Below, one piece after another: positions 15,172 to 23,881 of a stretch of DNA of 64,000 bases. The stretch's first letter is position 1. Each line of letters begins with the position of its first letter. Origin of the DNA: DASSUW01 sp963844405 (GTDB lineage: Bacteria > Actinomycetota > Thermoleophilia > Solirubrobacterales > Solirubrobacteraceae). The position numbers and the translations under genes were made by a program. The notes below the pieces were generated by a model, which did no database searches, was not told the origin of the DNA, and saw nothing but the letters and a program-made list of their open reading frames with translations. The stretch spans positions 744,001 to 808,000 of the forward strand of contig CAWJNZ010000004.1 in assembly GCA_963844405.1 (NCBI GenBank), read 5' to 3'.

Positions 15172-17991
15172 ATGTCGAGCATGGCAACAGCTCACCGTAC
15201 GACCACGGACGTCAGCGTGCCGCGCTATCACCGCTGGCTGCGCCGCTGGTCGCCCCTCGTCGTGATGCCGATCGTGACGCTCGCCGTCGTCGTGCCCCTG
15301 GCGCTGGACGCCCTCGGCATCCTCGGCATGAAGGACGTCTGCGAGGGGCGCCCCGTCGGCTGCGCCCTGGCCACGAACGTCGTCGTCACGTTCTTCGCGG
15401 TCGCGATCGCCTACTTCGCGCTGTTCGGCTGGAAGTTCGAGCGCGCCATCGCCAGCTACCGGCGCAGCGTGCGGAACGGCGTGGCCTCGATGATCGGGGG
15501 CGCCGGGCCGCACTTCGCCGCCAACCGCACCGTGCGCGGAGCGGCGTGCCGCCAGCTCGCCAAGCGGATGAGCAAGGGCCGCGGACCCACCCTGCTCGTG
15601 GTCTCCGGCGGCGACGGCGCCGGCAAGACGACCTACCTGGCGACGCTGGCCGACGAGCTGGCGCGAAGACGCTGGATGCCGGTTCCGATCTCGGTGGCCC
15701 ACCGTGAGACCGCCGATCTCAAGCAGTGCGCCAAGGAGCGGTTCCTGCGCACGATCGAGTCGAGCGTCGACAGCGAAGGCTCGGCGGACGCGATCTGGCG
15801 GCGCCTGCGCTCGACCCACCGGCTGGTGATCCTCGTCGACGGCCTCGACCAGTGCGAGGAGTTCGACACCAGCTCCCACACCACCCGCGAGCGCTTGTCC
15901 GAGGCCGTCACCGAGGTGCTGCAGGCGGGGATATCGCTGGTCCTGCTCACCGTCAACGACGAGCTCCTCGCCGACTCGGACCGGTTCCAGCCGATCCGCG
16001 AGCATCTCGACCTCCTCGACCGGAGCGATGCGCGGCGGTTCCTCAGGGAGAGACTCGGGCGGGGCAGCGGCCCGAGCCGGCTCGCGCCCCATCTCGAAGC
16101 CGCCCTCGAGGCGCTCGAGGACCCGGTCGAAGGCCTGCGGGCCGCCCCCTTCCATCTCAGCCGGCTCGCGGACGTCGAGGAGGCCGACCACCAGCCCACG
16201 CGCGAGGGACTGCGCGACCTGCCGGCCAACGCGGACGCGGCGCGCACCACGCTCCTGCAGCTGTACGTCCGGGGGATCGAGGCGGGCGCCGTCGCGCCAC
16301 GCGCGCTCGCCCTCCACGAGGCCGACCGCTGGCGGAACCAGCCGCGCCGCGCCGAGGCGGTGGCGGCCACCACCAGGCTGGCTTCGCTGTTGTTCGAGCG
16401 ACGCGCGCTCAGCCTGCCCCTCGCCGATCTCACCGGCTTCTCGGCAGAGGCGATCGAAGACGCGCTCACCCTCGAGCTGCTGCACGAGAAGCACGGGCGG
16501 CTCGAGTTCCCGAGCGACGCGTTCCGCGCGTACTTCATCGCCGAGCACTTCCGTGCCGAGGATCCGGCCGCTTTGACCTCGGCGTGGGAGGTGCTGCAGG
16601 CCAACCCCGAGCGGGCGCTCCGGCGTCACGACCGCGACGGGCTCGACGCGCTCGTCATGTGGCATGTGATGCAGACCGGCCTCGCGGCCGAGGAGGTGTA
16701 CGAGAACTGCATCGACCTCCTCTCGCTCGCGCCGACGAGCGGGGCGCTGCGGCCCGCGCTGCTCGCGACCGTGGCGAGGATCGTCGCCGCGCGCGGGGCC
16801 CTCGGCCCGCTCGTCGACGAGGTCGTGGAGCAAGCGGAGAAGGCCACAGGCCCAGTCGACGAGATGAAGATGCTGATGCAGGGCCTGGCGCTCGTCGACC
16901 GCCCGGAGACCTGGCGCCTGCTGCTGAAGTTCGCCGCGGACCGGGACTACGCCGTGGAATGGGCGGCGGCGCGAGCGCTGGCCCGTGGCGGGGCGAGCGC
17001 GTTCGCCGCCACGGCCGACGACATGTCGGACATGCTCGACGCGGCCGAGCGGCTCGACGATCCGGACGAGCTCTCCCGGCCGTCGTGCGACGTCGGCTAC
17101 GCGGTCGGGTCGCTCGCCTGGATCCTGCCCTCCCTGCGCGACGCCACCCCTGCGGCGGAGGAGCTCTACGCGCGCACCGAGCGGATCTGCCTGTCGTCGG
17201 GGATGACGTCCCTGCGCGGAGAGCTCTCGCTGATCCACGGCCTGAAGCTCGCGATCACCGACCGCCCCGACCGCGACGACCTCGCCGCGACCGCCGAGCG
17301 CCTGCTGAGCTTCGACCGCCCGAGCTTCTGGCACGCGCGCCTGGACCTCGTCCAGGCGCTCGCGATCCACGGCTGGACGCACCGGCAGCACGCTGCGCAC
17401 CTGCAGACGCTCTTCAAGCGCGTCAGACGGCAGGAGCCGCATCCGCTGGTGCGAGCCGCCCTGCGCCTGGCCATCAACGGCCTCAAGCAGGTCGAGATGA
17501 GCCAGGTGACCGGCGGCTTCGACGAAGCTCCATGGTCGTACGTGTGGGCGGACGACGCGGACGTGGTCGGAACGCGCGGCCCCTCCGGCGAGGTCAGCCG
17601 CCTGGCCGCCGATGTCGTGCTCCTGACGAACCTCGTGTACGGGCTCCCGGACGACGAGCGGGAGAGCCGGGGCCAGACGCTCGCCGAGGAGCGCAGCCTG
17701 CCGCACTGCCTCGGCGCCAGCCTCGACCGCTCCGAGCTCCTCACCCAGTGCTGCTGCGACCAGCGGATCTGCGGCGCGGAGCGGGACCATCCGGCGACCG
17801 CGAAGCGGGCGCCGTTCAGCGAGTCGTTCTGCCGTCGCCAGGCCAGGCTCGCTCACGAGCACGGCGCACCGCGCTGGGTGACCCGCAATCCGATGCGGCG
17901 CCGGCGGGCGCGACTCGGTCTGGTGACGTTCTGGAACGAGATGGAGGCGGCCGCGCGAGAGGGGCGGCGCGCCGAGACGGAGTCGGCCTGA
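15172..17991 (+). CDS. membrane-anchored STAND/NACHT-like P-loop ATPase, function unknown
   Basis: 939 residues. Two membrane helices (~28-50 and ~66-88) come first, followed by a cytoplasmic P-loop, GGDGAGKTT at ~146-154. A Walker B strand, LVILVDGLDQCEE, lies at ~218-230 with consecutive acidic residues. The remaining ~650 residues look like a winged-helix-type segment and then long alpha-helical repeats (for example LLLKFAADRDYAVEWAAARAL). Near the C-terminus is a Cys cluster: C846, C860-C862, C867 and C887. This is the plan of STAND ATPases such as NACHT or KAP proteins, which sense a ligand through repeats and signal after oligomerising. Relatives act in defence, regulation or cell death. 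No nuclease or protease effector domain is visible. The neighbour across the divergent gap has a LexA box. Function is not assigned. Confidence 0.75.
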   Translation: MSSMATAHRTTTDVSVPRYHRWLRRWSPLVVMPIVTLAVVVPLALDALGILGMKDVCEGRPVGCALATNVVVTFFAVAIAYFALFGWKFERAIASYRRSVRNGVASMIGGAGPHFAANRTVRGAACRQLAKRMSKGRGPTLLVVSGGDGAGKTTYLATLADELARRRWMPVPISVAHRETADLKQCAKERFLRTIESSVDSEGSADAIWRRLRSTHRLVILVDGLDQCEEFDTSSHTTRERLSEAVTEVLQAGISLVLLTVNDELLADSDRFQPIREHLDLLDRSDARRFLRERLGRGSGPSRLAPHLEAALEALEDPVEGLRAAPFHLSRLADVEEADHQPTREGLRDLPANADAARTTLLQLYVRGIEAGAVAPRALALHEADRWRNQPRRAEAVAATTRLASLLFERRALSLPLADLTGFSAEAIEDALTLELLHEKHGRLEFPSDAFRAYFIAEHFRAEDPAALTSAWEVLQANPERALRRHDRDGLDALVMWHVMQTGLAAEEVYENCIDLLSLAPTSGALRPALLATVARIVAARGALGPLVDEVVEQAEKATGPVDEMKMLMQGLALVDRPETWRLLLKFAADRDYAVEWAAARALARGGASAFAATADDMSDMLDAAERLDDPDELSRPSCDVGYAVGSLAWILPSLRDATPAAEELYARTERICLSSGMTSLRGELSLIHGLKLAITDRPDRDDLAATAERLLSFDRPSFWHARLDLVQALAIHGWTHRQHAAHLQTLFKRVRRQEPHPLVRAALRLAINGLKQVEMSQVTGGFDEAPWSYVWADDADVVGTRGPSGEVSRLAADVVLLTNLVYGLPDDERESRGQTLAEERSLPHCLGASLDRSELLTQCCCDQRICGAERDHPATAKRAPFSESFCRRQARLAHEHGAPRWVTRNPMRRRRARLGLVTFWNEMEAAAREGRRAETESA

Positions 17992-17997
17992 GCGGCG

Positions 17998-20523
17998 TCA
18001 GCCGGCGGCGAGGGCGCGGCGGATCGCCGCTTCCGTCGGATCGAGCGCGCCCACGAGCTCCGCGACCGTCTCCCCGTGTCCGCTCTCGGCGGTCTCGAGG
18101 CTGCGGCAGAGCGACGCCATGAAGGTGGCGCCGATGTTCTGGCAGCTGCCCTTGAGCTTGTGCGCGGCGCGGCGCAGCTCGTCACCGTCGCCGGCGTCGG
18201 CGGCCGCCTGCAGCTCGTCCAGCAGCGGCGGGGTGCTGCCGAGGAAGAGGTCGAGCAGCTGGTCGACGATGTCCGGGTAGTCGTCGCGGAAGCTGCGCAT
18301 CCGCGCCTCGTCGATCAGCGCCTCGACGGCGGCGGGCTCCGGCGCGGGGGCGATCCAGCGCCCGAGCACCTCGTCGAGCAGCTCGGAGCGCAGCGGCTTG
18401 GAGAGGTAGTCGTCCATCCCGGCCTCGAGGCAGCGCTCGCGGTCGCCCTTCATGGCGTGCGCCGTCATCGCGATCACCGGCAGGCGCCGGCCGTCGGCGC
18501 GGATCCGGCGCGTGGCGCTATAGCCGTCGAGGTTCGGCATCTGGCAGTCCATGAAGACCGCCGCGTAGTCGGCCTGCGCGAGCCTGGCGAGCGCCTCCTG
18601 GCCGTCGCCGGCGATGTCGACGGCGAAGCCGCGCTTGGCCAGCATGGTCTCGACCACGAGCTGGTTGACGGGGTTGTCCTCGGCCACCAGCACACGCGTA
18701 CCGCCCCAGCCGGTCGACGCGGCGGGCGCGACCGCCGGCTCGCGCTCCTGCGCCTGGGTCACGATCTCGAGCGGCACGCCGAAGTGGAAGCGGCTCCCCC
18801 GGCCGGGCACCGACTCGGCCGCGATCTCGCCGCCCATCAGCTGCACGAGCTGGCGCGAGATGGCCAGCCCCAGGCCCGTCCCGCCGTAGCGGCGGGTGGT
18901 CGAGGCGTCCGCCTGGGAGAAGGAGTCGAAGAGCTTGTCGAGCTTGGCCGGGGTGATGCCGATGCCGGTGTCGGCGACCTCGAAGCGCACGGTCGCCTCG
19001 GCGCCGTCGCGCTCGACCAGCTCGACCCGCAGGCCGACGGCGCCGCGGTGGGTGAACTTGACGGCGTTGGAGGTGAGGTTGGTGATGACCTGGCGCAGGC
19101 GGAAGCCGTCGGCCCGCACGAGCCCCGGGACGTCGTCGCCGACCACCGCCGTCAGCTCGATCCCCTTGCCGCTCGCCTGCGGGCCCAGCATCGCGCAGAT
19201 GCCGTCGACGACCTCGCGGACGTCGACCTCGTGCAGGTCGAGGTCGAGCTTCCCCGCCTCGATCTTCGAGAAGTCGAGGATGTCGTCGATCACGCCGAGC
19301 AGCGCCTCGCCGGACGAGGCGGCCGTCTGGACGAACGTGCGCTGCTCGTGCGAGAGGTCGGTCTGGAGCAGCAGCTCGGTCATCCCGACCACGCCGTTGA
19401 GCGGCGTCCGGATCTCGTGGCTCATGTTGGCCAGGAACTCCGACTTCGAGCGCGACGCGTCGACCGCCTCGGCCAGCGCGCGGTTGCGCTCGCTGACGTC
19501 GGTGGCCATGGTGGCGACGGCGTAGACCTCGCCGTCCGCGTCCTCGAGCGGGAACTTGACGGTCAGGTAGGAGCGCGCGCCGTGGGAGGTGATGGTGTCG
19601 CGCTCGTACTGGACGGGCTCGCCGGTGCGGATGACCTCGAGGTCGGCGCTGCGCGACGGCGTCGCGTAGCCGGGCACGAGCTCGGCGTCGGTGCGGCCGA
19701 CCACCTCGGCGGCGGTGCGGCCGGTGGCCTGCTCCCAGCGGCGGCCGACGAGCAGGTAGCGCCCCTCGACGTCGGTGACCGAGATCATGGCCGAGGCGTG
19801 ATCCAGGATCCCCTGCAGACGGTCGCCGGCCACGCGCAGCGCCTCCTCGCGCTCGCCGAGGGCGTCGGCCATGGCGTTGAAGGAGCCGGCGAGCAGCCCG
19901 ACCTCGCCGCGGCCGCCGGCCGCGACCCGGGCGTCGCGGTCGCCGTCGGCCAGGCGGCGCGCCGCGATCGCGACGCGGCGGACGGGCTGCAGCACGGAGC
20001 GGTGCAGGAAGAACCCGAGCAGGGCGAGCACGAGCGCGCCCCCGGCCGCCCCGCCCGCCGCGATGACGACCGCCCGGTCGCCGCGCGCCTCGGCGCGCTG
20101 CCGGCGCATCAGCGAGATGCGCTCGCCCGCCTCGTTGAAGCGGTCGAAGCCGGCGCGCAGGAGATCGAGCCGGCGCTTGCCTTCGCTGCCCCGCAGTCGC
20201 TCGCGGACGGCGGAGCTCTCGACGTACTGCTCGACCGCCTGCCGGAGCGCCGCGAACCGCCGCCGCTGGGCCGGCTCGGTGAGCAGGGCCTCGATCGCGT
20301 CGAGGCGGCGCGTCTCGCCGTCGATCATGGCGCGCTCGGCGGCGGCGGAGAGGCTGAGGATGCGCTCGGCACGAGCGGCGCTGCGGCTCTCGCGGTCGAA
20401 ATCGCTCACGCTGACCAGGAGCACGCCGAAGGTTCCCGAGATCAGGACGATGACCAGCGCCAGCACGGCGAGGTTCGGCGCGACCAGGCTTCGCGCAACA
20501 CGGAACGTGACGGTGTCCGCCAT
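17998..20523 (-). CDS. hybrid sensor histidine kinase with HAMP, PAS, receiver and Hpt domains
   Basis: 841 residues. A membrane helix (~15-38), a helical extracellular region of ~110 residues and a second helix (~152-172) lead into HAMP (LQPVRRVAIAARRLADGD). A PAS domain follows (LDHASAMISVTDVEGRY). HisKA carries the phospho-His in MSHEIRTPLNG, and HATPase has N-box NLTSNAVKF, ADTGIGI and GGTGLGLAI. A receiver has its Asp in VFMDCQMPNLDG and Lys in LSKPL, and a terminal Hpt domain has AAHKLKGSCQNIGA. It is a complete phosphorelay in one chain. The divergent gene next door is a receiver-GGDEF-receiver protein, a likely output that would make cyclic di-GMP. Confidence 0.93.
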   Translation of the reverse strand: MADTVTFRVARSLVAPNLAVLALVIVLISGTFGVLLVSVSDFDRESRSAARAERILSLSAAAERAMIDGETRRLDAIEALLTEPAQRRRFAALRQAVEQYVESSAVRERLRGSEGKRRLDLLRAGFDRFNEAGERISLMRRQRAEARGDRAVVIAAGGAAGGALVLALLGFFLHRSVLQPVRRVAIAARRLADGDRDARVAAGGRGEVGLLAGSFNAMADALGEREEALRVAGDRLQGILDHASAMISVTDVEGRYLLVGRRWEQATGRTAAEVVGRTDAELVPGYATPSRSADLEVIRTGEPVQYERDTITSHGARSYLTVKFPLEDADGEVYAVATMATDVSERNRALAEAVDASRSKSEFLANMSHEIRTPLNGVVGMTELLLQTDLSHEQRTFVQTAASSGEALLGVIDDILDFSKIEAGKLDLDLHEVDVREVVDGICAMLGPQASGKGIELTAVVGDDVPGLVRADGFRLRQVITNLTSNAVKFTHRGAVGLRVELVERDGAEATVRFEVADTGIGITPAKLDKLFDSFSQADASTTRRYGGTGLGLAISRQLVQLMGGEIAAESVPGRGSRFHFGVPLEIVTQAQEREPAVAPAASTGWGGTRVLVAEDNPVNQLVVETMLAKRGFAVDIAGDGQEALARLAQADYAAVFMDCQMPNLDGYSATRRIRADGRRLPVIAMTAHAMKGDRERCLEAGMDDYLSKPLRSELLDEVLGRWIAPAPEPAAVEALIDEARMRSFRDDYPDIVDQLLDLFLGSTPPLLDELQAAADAGDGDELRRAAHKLKGSCQNIGATFMASLCRSLETAESGHGETVAELVGALDPTEAAIRRALAAG

Positions 20524-20609
20524 CGCCTCAGCAATCGGCCGATCGCCCCGCGTTTTGACCGGAGCGCCGATCGTTGCGCCTTTTGCCCCCGACGGCCGAT
20601 GATCTCGCC

Positions 20610-21875
20610 ATGCACGTACTGATCGCCGACGACGACGCGGGCACCCGCCTCCTGGTGAGCGCTGCCGTGGAGCAGCTCGGCCACCGCTGCACGGTCGCCG
20701 AGGACGGCACCGAGGCGTGGAGCCGCTATCAGGACGAGCTGCCCGACGTGGTCATCACCGACTGGCAGATGCCGGGCATGGACGGCACGGGCCTGGCGAA
20801 GGCGATCCGCAACCACGGCGCGGCCTCGTATGCGTACGTGGTCGTGCTCACGGGCGCCGCCGACGAGACCGCGGCGCGGCTGACCATGGAGGCCGGCGCC
20901 GACGACCTGCTGCTCAAGCCGCTCGACATCGCCCAGCTCGAGCGCAAGCTGATCGCGGCCGAGCGCGTCACCGCGCTGCACCGCCGCATGCACGAGGACG
21001 CGCGGCACGACGCGCTGACGGGGGTCGGCAACCGCCTGCGGCTCGCCGAGGACCTCGACGTCCTGTGCGGCCGCGTGACCCGCTACGGCCACGTGTACTC
21101 GGTCGCGCTGCTCGACATCGACAAGTTCAAGGGCCTCAACGACCAGGCCGGCCACCTCGCGGGCGACGACGTGCTGCGCTCGGTGGCGCGCGCGCTCCAG
21201 CAGCAGATCCGCACCGGCGACGCGCTCTACCGCTACGGCGGCGAGGAGTTCCTCGTGCTGCTGCCGGAGCAGCCGGCCGGCTCGGCGGCGCTGGCGGCCG
21301 AGCGCCTGCGCGCCGCCGTCGAGGCGCTCGCCCTCCCCCACCCCGCCGGCGGCGTGGTGACGGTGAGCGCCGGCGTGGCCACGCTGACCGAGCCCGGCTG
21401 CGAGCCCGCCCAGCTGTTCGAGCTCGCCGACCAGGCGCTCTACCGGGCGAAGGAGGGCGGCCGCAACCGCGTCGAGGTCCACCACGGCGAGGACACCTCG
21501 CAGGAGCGCGCCATCCGCCTGCTGGTGGCCGACGACGACCCGACGATCCGGCTCGTGCTGGCGGGGCTGATCGGCCGCCACGCCGACCTCGAGCTCGTCG
21601 GCGAGGCCGAGGACGCCCCGCAGGCGATCGAGCTCTCCGCCCGCCGGCGGCCGGACATCGTGGTGCTCGACTTCGACATGCCGGGCGGCGGCGGCGTGGC
21701 CGCCGCGACGGCGATCCGCGAGGCCCACCCGAGCACGCGGATCCTCGCCCTGAGCGCCGACGAGAGCCCGGGCGCGCAGTACGACATGTCGCGCGCCGGT
21801 GCGGTCGGCTACGTGGTCAAGGGCGCCCCCGAGGACGAGATCCTCCGGGCGATCCGCAGCGCCGCGCGTTGGTGA
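20610..21875 (+). CDS. response regulator with receiver-GGDEF-receiver layout
   Basis: 421 residues from the ATG at 20610. The first receiver starts MHVLIADDDAGT and has its phospho-Asp in VVITDWQMPGMDG and Lys in LLLKPLD. The central diguanylate cyclase domain has DIDKFKGLND and RYGGEEFLVLLPE, an intact GGEEF active site. The second receiver (RLLVADDDPTIRLVL, IVVLDFDMPGGGG) is of the NarL type, with VVKG at its end, but no DNA-binding domain follows. A protein with two phosphorylation inputs controlling cyclic di-GMP synthesis fits best. The adjacent divergent hybrid kinase is the obvious partner. Confidence 0.9.
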   Translation: MHVLIADDDAGTRLLVSAAVEQLGHRCTVAEDGTEAWSRYQDELPDVVITDWQMPGMDGTGLAKAIRNHGAASYAYVVVLTGAADETAARLTMEAGADDLLLKPLDIAQLERKLIAAERVTALHRRMHEDARHDALTGVGNRLRLAEDLDVLCGRVTRYGHVYSVALLDIDKFKGLNDQAGHLAGDDVLRSVARALQQQIRTGDALYRYGGEEFLVLLPEQPAGSAALAAERLRAAVEALALPHPAGGVVTVSAGVATLTEPGCEPAQLFELADQALYRAKEGGRNRVEVHHGEDTSQERAIRLLVADDDPTIRLVLAGLIGRHADLELVGEAEDAPQAIELSARRRPDIVVLDFDMPGGGGVAAATAIREAHPSTRILALSADESPGAQYDMSRAGAVGYVVKGAPEDEILRAIRSAARW

Positions 21876-21881
21876 AGTGAC

Positions 21882-22928
21882 TCAGAGGGCCGTCCGGACG
21901 GCCCACAGCTCGGGATAGAACCGCTTCTCCTGCGTGCCCCGCAGGTACTCGACGCCGCGCGAGCCGCCGGTGCCGTGCCGGCTGCCGATCTCGCGCGCGG
22001 CCATCAGCGTGTGGTGATGGCGCCAGAGGGCGACCTTCTCGTCGTGGTCGAGCAGCAGCTCGGCGACCTCGTGGAGCAGGGCGCGCACCGGGTCGTCGAG
22101 GTGGTCGCGGTAGAGGTCGGCCAGGTCGGTCGGAAGCTGCGCCGCGAACGCGTCGTAGAGCTTCGGGCTCAGCGCCTCGATCTCGCGGAACTGCTGCGAC
22201 TGGAAGCCCGAGGCGGGCGCCAGCGGGTCGCGGAACTCGAGGAAGCCCTCCGGCCCCATCGTCTCGAGGACGTCGAGGTGGTCGAGCAGCAGGCGCTCGA
22301 TCGCCACGATCCGCTTGAGCGGGCGGATCGCGCCCTGGGGGCGGCGCACCTGCAGCTGCTCGTGCGCCTTCCGCAGCTCGTGCAGGATGAGCTTGAACCA
22401 GAGCTCGTAGGACTGGTGGACGATGATGAACAGCAGCTCGTCGTGCGCGTCCGCGGTGAGCGGCTGCTGGAGGCGCAGCAGGTCGTCGATCAGCAGGTAG
22501 CCGGCGTACTCGGTGCCCTCCTGGGGCGCAGCGTCGTCGTCCAGCGCACGGTTGACCAGCGCGTCGGCCGCCGCGTTCTGCGCCCGCGGGACGCTGCGGA
22601 TCGACCACGAGTCGAACTGTGCGAGCGCCTTCATCGCCAGCGCGTGCAGCTCGGCCATCTCGGGGCTCTTGACCTTGTACTCGCCGTTGACCTGCTTGGC
22701 GATCAGCTCCGAGTCGTTGACCGCCTCGACCTCGGTGGCGCCCAGCTCGCGCGCCCGCTCGAGCCCCAGCAGCAGGCCGCGGTACTCGGCCACGTTGTTG
22801 GTCGTCTCGCCGAGGGTGACCGCCGCCTCGTCGAGGACGTCGCCGTCAGGGCTCGAGACGACCGCCGCCGCGGCGGCCGGCCCGGGGTTGCCACGCGACC
22901 CGCCGTCCACGTGGACGACGAGCTTCAC
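21882..22928 (-). CDS. RNase HI - tryptophan 2,3-dioxygenase fusion protein
   Basis: 348 residues from the GTG at 22928. Residues 1-130 are a ribonuclease HI domain with all four acidic residues: D8 (HVDGGSRGNPG), E48 (NNVAEYRG), D72 (VNDSEL) and D122 (AAADALVNRAL). After a short linker, residues ~140-348 are a tryptophan 2,3-dioxygenase. They show HDELLFIIVHQSYELWFKL (catalytic-side His171), GFQSQQFREI (substrate Arg), WRHHHTLMAAREIG (proximal haem His306), GTGGSRGVEYL and FYPELW. The first domain cuts RNA in RNA-DNA hybrids; the second opens the indole ring to N-formylkynurenine. There is no stop codon or evident internal start between them. The GTG overlaps the stop of a small upstream gene (TAGTG). 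Confidence 0.85.
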   Translation of the reverse strand: MKLVVHVDGGSRGNPGPAAAAAVVSSPDGDVLDEAAVTLGETTNNVAEYRGLLLGLERARELGATEVEAVNDSELIAKQVNGEYKVKSPEMAELHALAMKALAQFDSWSIRSVPRAQNAAADALVNRALDDDAAPQEGTEYAGYLLIDDLLRLQQPLTADAHDELLFIIVHQSYELWFKLILHELRKAHEQLQVRRPQGAIRPLKRIVAIERLLLDHLDVLETMGPEGFLEFRDPLAPASGFQSQQFREIEALSPKLYDAFAAQLPTDLADLYRDHLDDPVRALLHEVAELLLDHDEKVALWRHHHTLMAAREIGSRHGTGGSRGVEYLRGTQEKRFYPELWAVRTAL

Positions 22929-23137
22929 TAGGCAGCGGAGAGCGGCGGGAAGTCGCCGGTGACCCGAGGACGCCTTCGGTCGCGCACCTCGCGCTGACCG
23001 CCGCCGGTCGAGGCGTCGCGGCGCTCGGACTTGCGCCGGTCGACGATGACTTCGACGTTCGGATCATCCTCGTAGTACGCCGCGAGCTTCGGATACAGCT
23101 CGTCGGCCAGTGGCTCAGGAACGACGCAGTAGATCAC
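22928..23137 (-). CDS. small conserved-type protein of unknown function
   Basis: 69 residues from the GTG at 23137; a TTG at 23146 is the alternative. It begins with a short hydrophobic strand (VIYCVVPEPLADELYPKLAAYY), then DDPNVEVIVDRRKSERRD and a basic tail ending VTGDFPPL. It resembles other short 'DRR' proteins of actinobacterial genomes whose role is unknown. The stop codon shares one base with the GTG of the RNase H-dioxygenase fusion, so the two are translationally coupled. Confidence 0.65.
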   Translation of the reverse strand: MIYCVVPEPLADELYPKLAAYYEDDPNVEVIVDRRKSERRDASTGGGQREVRDRRRPRVTGDFPPLSAA

Positions 23138-23184
23138 GGGACTCAAGCTAACAAAGCTGCGGCCGGTGACAATCGGTCATGCGT

Positions 23185-23862
23185 TTATGCAAGATGCAGC
23201 CCACCACGCTCGTCAGCGGCCGCATTTGCTTCCTGTTCTTCGGGCGTGAGCTCGGCCAGCTCGTCGCCCTGGGCGTCGCGCCGCACGCCGCCCGCCTCGT
23301 CCGACAGGTCGACCTCGAAGCGGTACCAGCTCAGCTCCCACATCACCGTGATGGAGACGACGCTGGGGCGATCGGTGCGCGGGCGGACGCAGACGGCCGG
23401 CGCGCCCAGCGAGCGCGCCACGCCGCCGACCGTACGCGTGTGGTCGGAGGCGTTGAAGACCTCCAGCGCCCGCTGCATCTTCAGGTCCGCGTTCGTGGGA
23501 ACGGCGCGGACGTGCCGCGGCCGGCGCGGCGGCTCGACCGGCCGCCGCGGCTCCTCGCTCGGCTCCTCGGCCGCCGCCATCTCCTCCTGGACGTCGCGCG
23601 CCCGCTCTCGACGGGCGCGGAAGCGGTCCAGGAACGACCGCCCGCGGCCGTCGTGACGGGTGTGGCGAAGCTCCAGCTCGTCGGCCCCGGACTCGCGGAT
23701 CCAGCCCTCGTGCTGCGCGCGGGCGGTGCAGAGGTCGCAGACCTCGCGGCGCGAGCCGCCCGCCAGGAACGTCTCCGCGTGCTCGCCGCGCAGCAGCGTC
23801 CGCCCGCAGATGTCGCAGGCGATATCGGTCTGGTTGGTCCGGATGTCCCTCGTTCGAGCCAA
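23185..23862 (-). CDS. zinc-ribbon-containing protein of unknown function
   Basis: 225 residues from a TTG at 23862, which has GGA seven bases upstream. The N-terminus has ACDICGRTLLRGE followed about 25 residues later by VCDLCTARA, a two-CxxC treble-clef or zinc-ribbon finger. A basic, coiled-coil and proline-rich middle (RARRERARDVQEEMAAAEE) separates it from a C-terminal segment with ITVMWELSWYRFEVDL and an acidic end. Homologous-looking proteins in Actinobacteria are unannotated. It lies 19 bp after the EF-G-like gene on the same strand, so probably in one transcript. Confidence 0.7.
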   Translation of the reverse strand: MARTRDIRTNQTDIACDICGRTLLRGEHAETFLAGGSRREVCDLCTARAQHEGWIRESGADELELRHTRHDGRGRSFLDRFRARRERARDVQEEMAAAEEPSEEPRRPVEPPRRPRHVRAVPTNADLKMQRALEVFNASDHTRTVGGVARSLGAPAVCVRPRTDRPSVVSITVMWELSWYRFEVDLSDEAGGVRRDAQGDELAELTPEEQEANAAADERGGLHLA

Positions 23863-23881
23863 GGCGTCCAGAGTCAGAGTA

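Noticed and set aside
15097..17862. A 921-codon open frame on the minus strand opposite the STAND-like gene
   Set aside because: It is Arg/Ala/Gly/Val-rich low-complexity sequence with no domain; a by-product of GC-rich codon use. The plus-strand frame has P-loop and Walker B motifs and a promoter.
18076..20622. An 848-codon plus-strand open frame opposite the histidine kinase
   Set aside because: It is composed of Ala/Arg/Asp/His repeats without any motif; the minus strand encodes a complete hybrid kinase.
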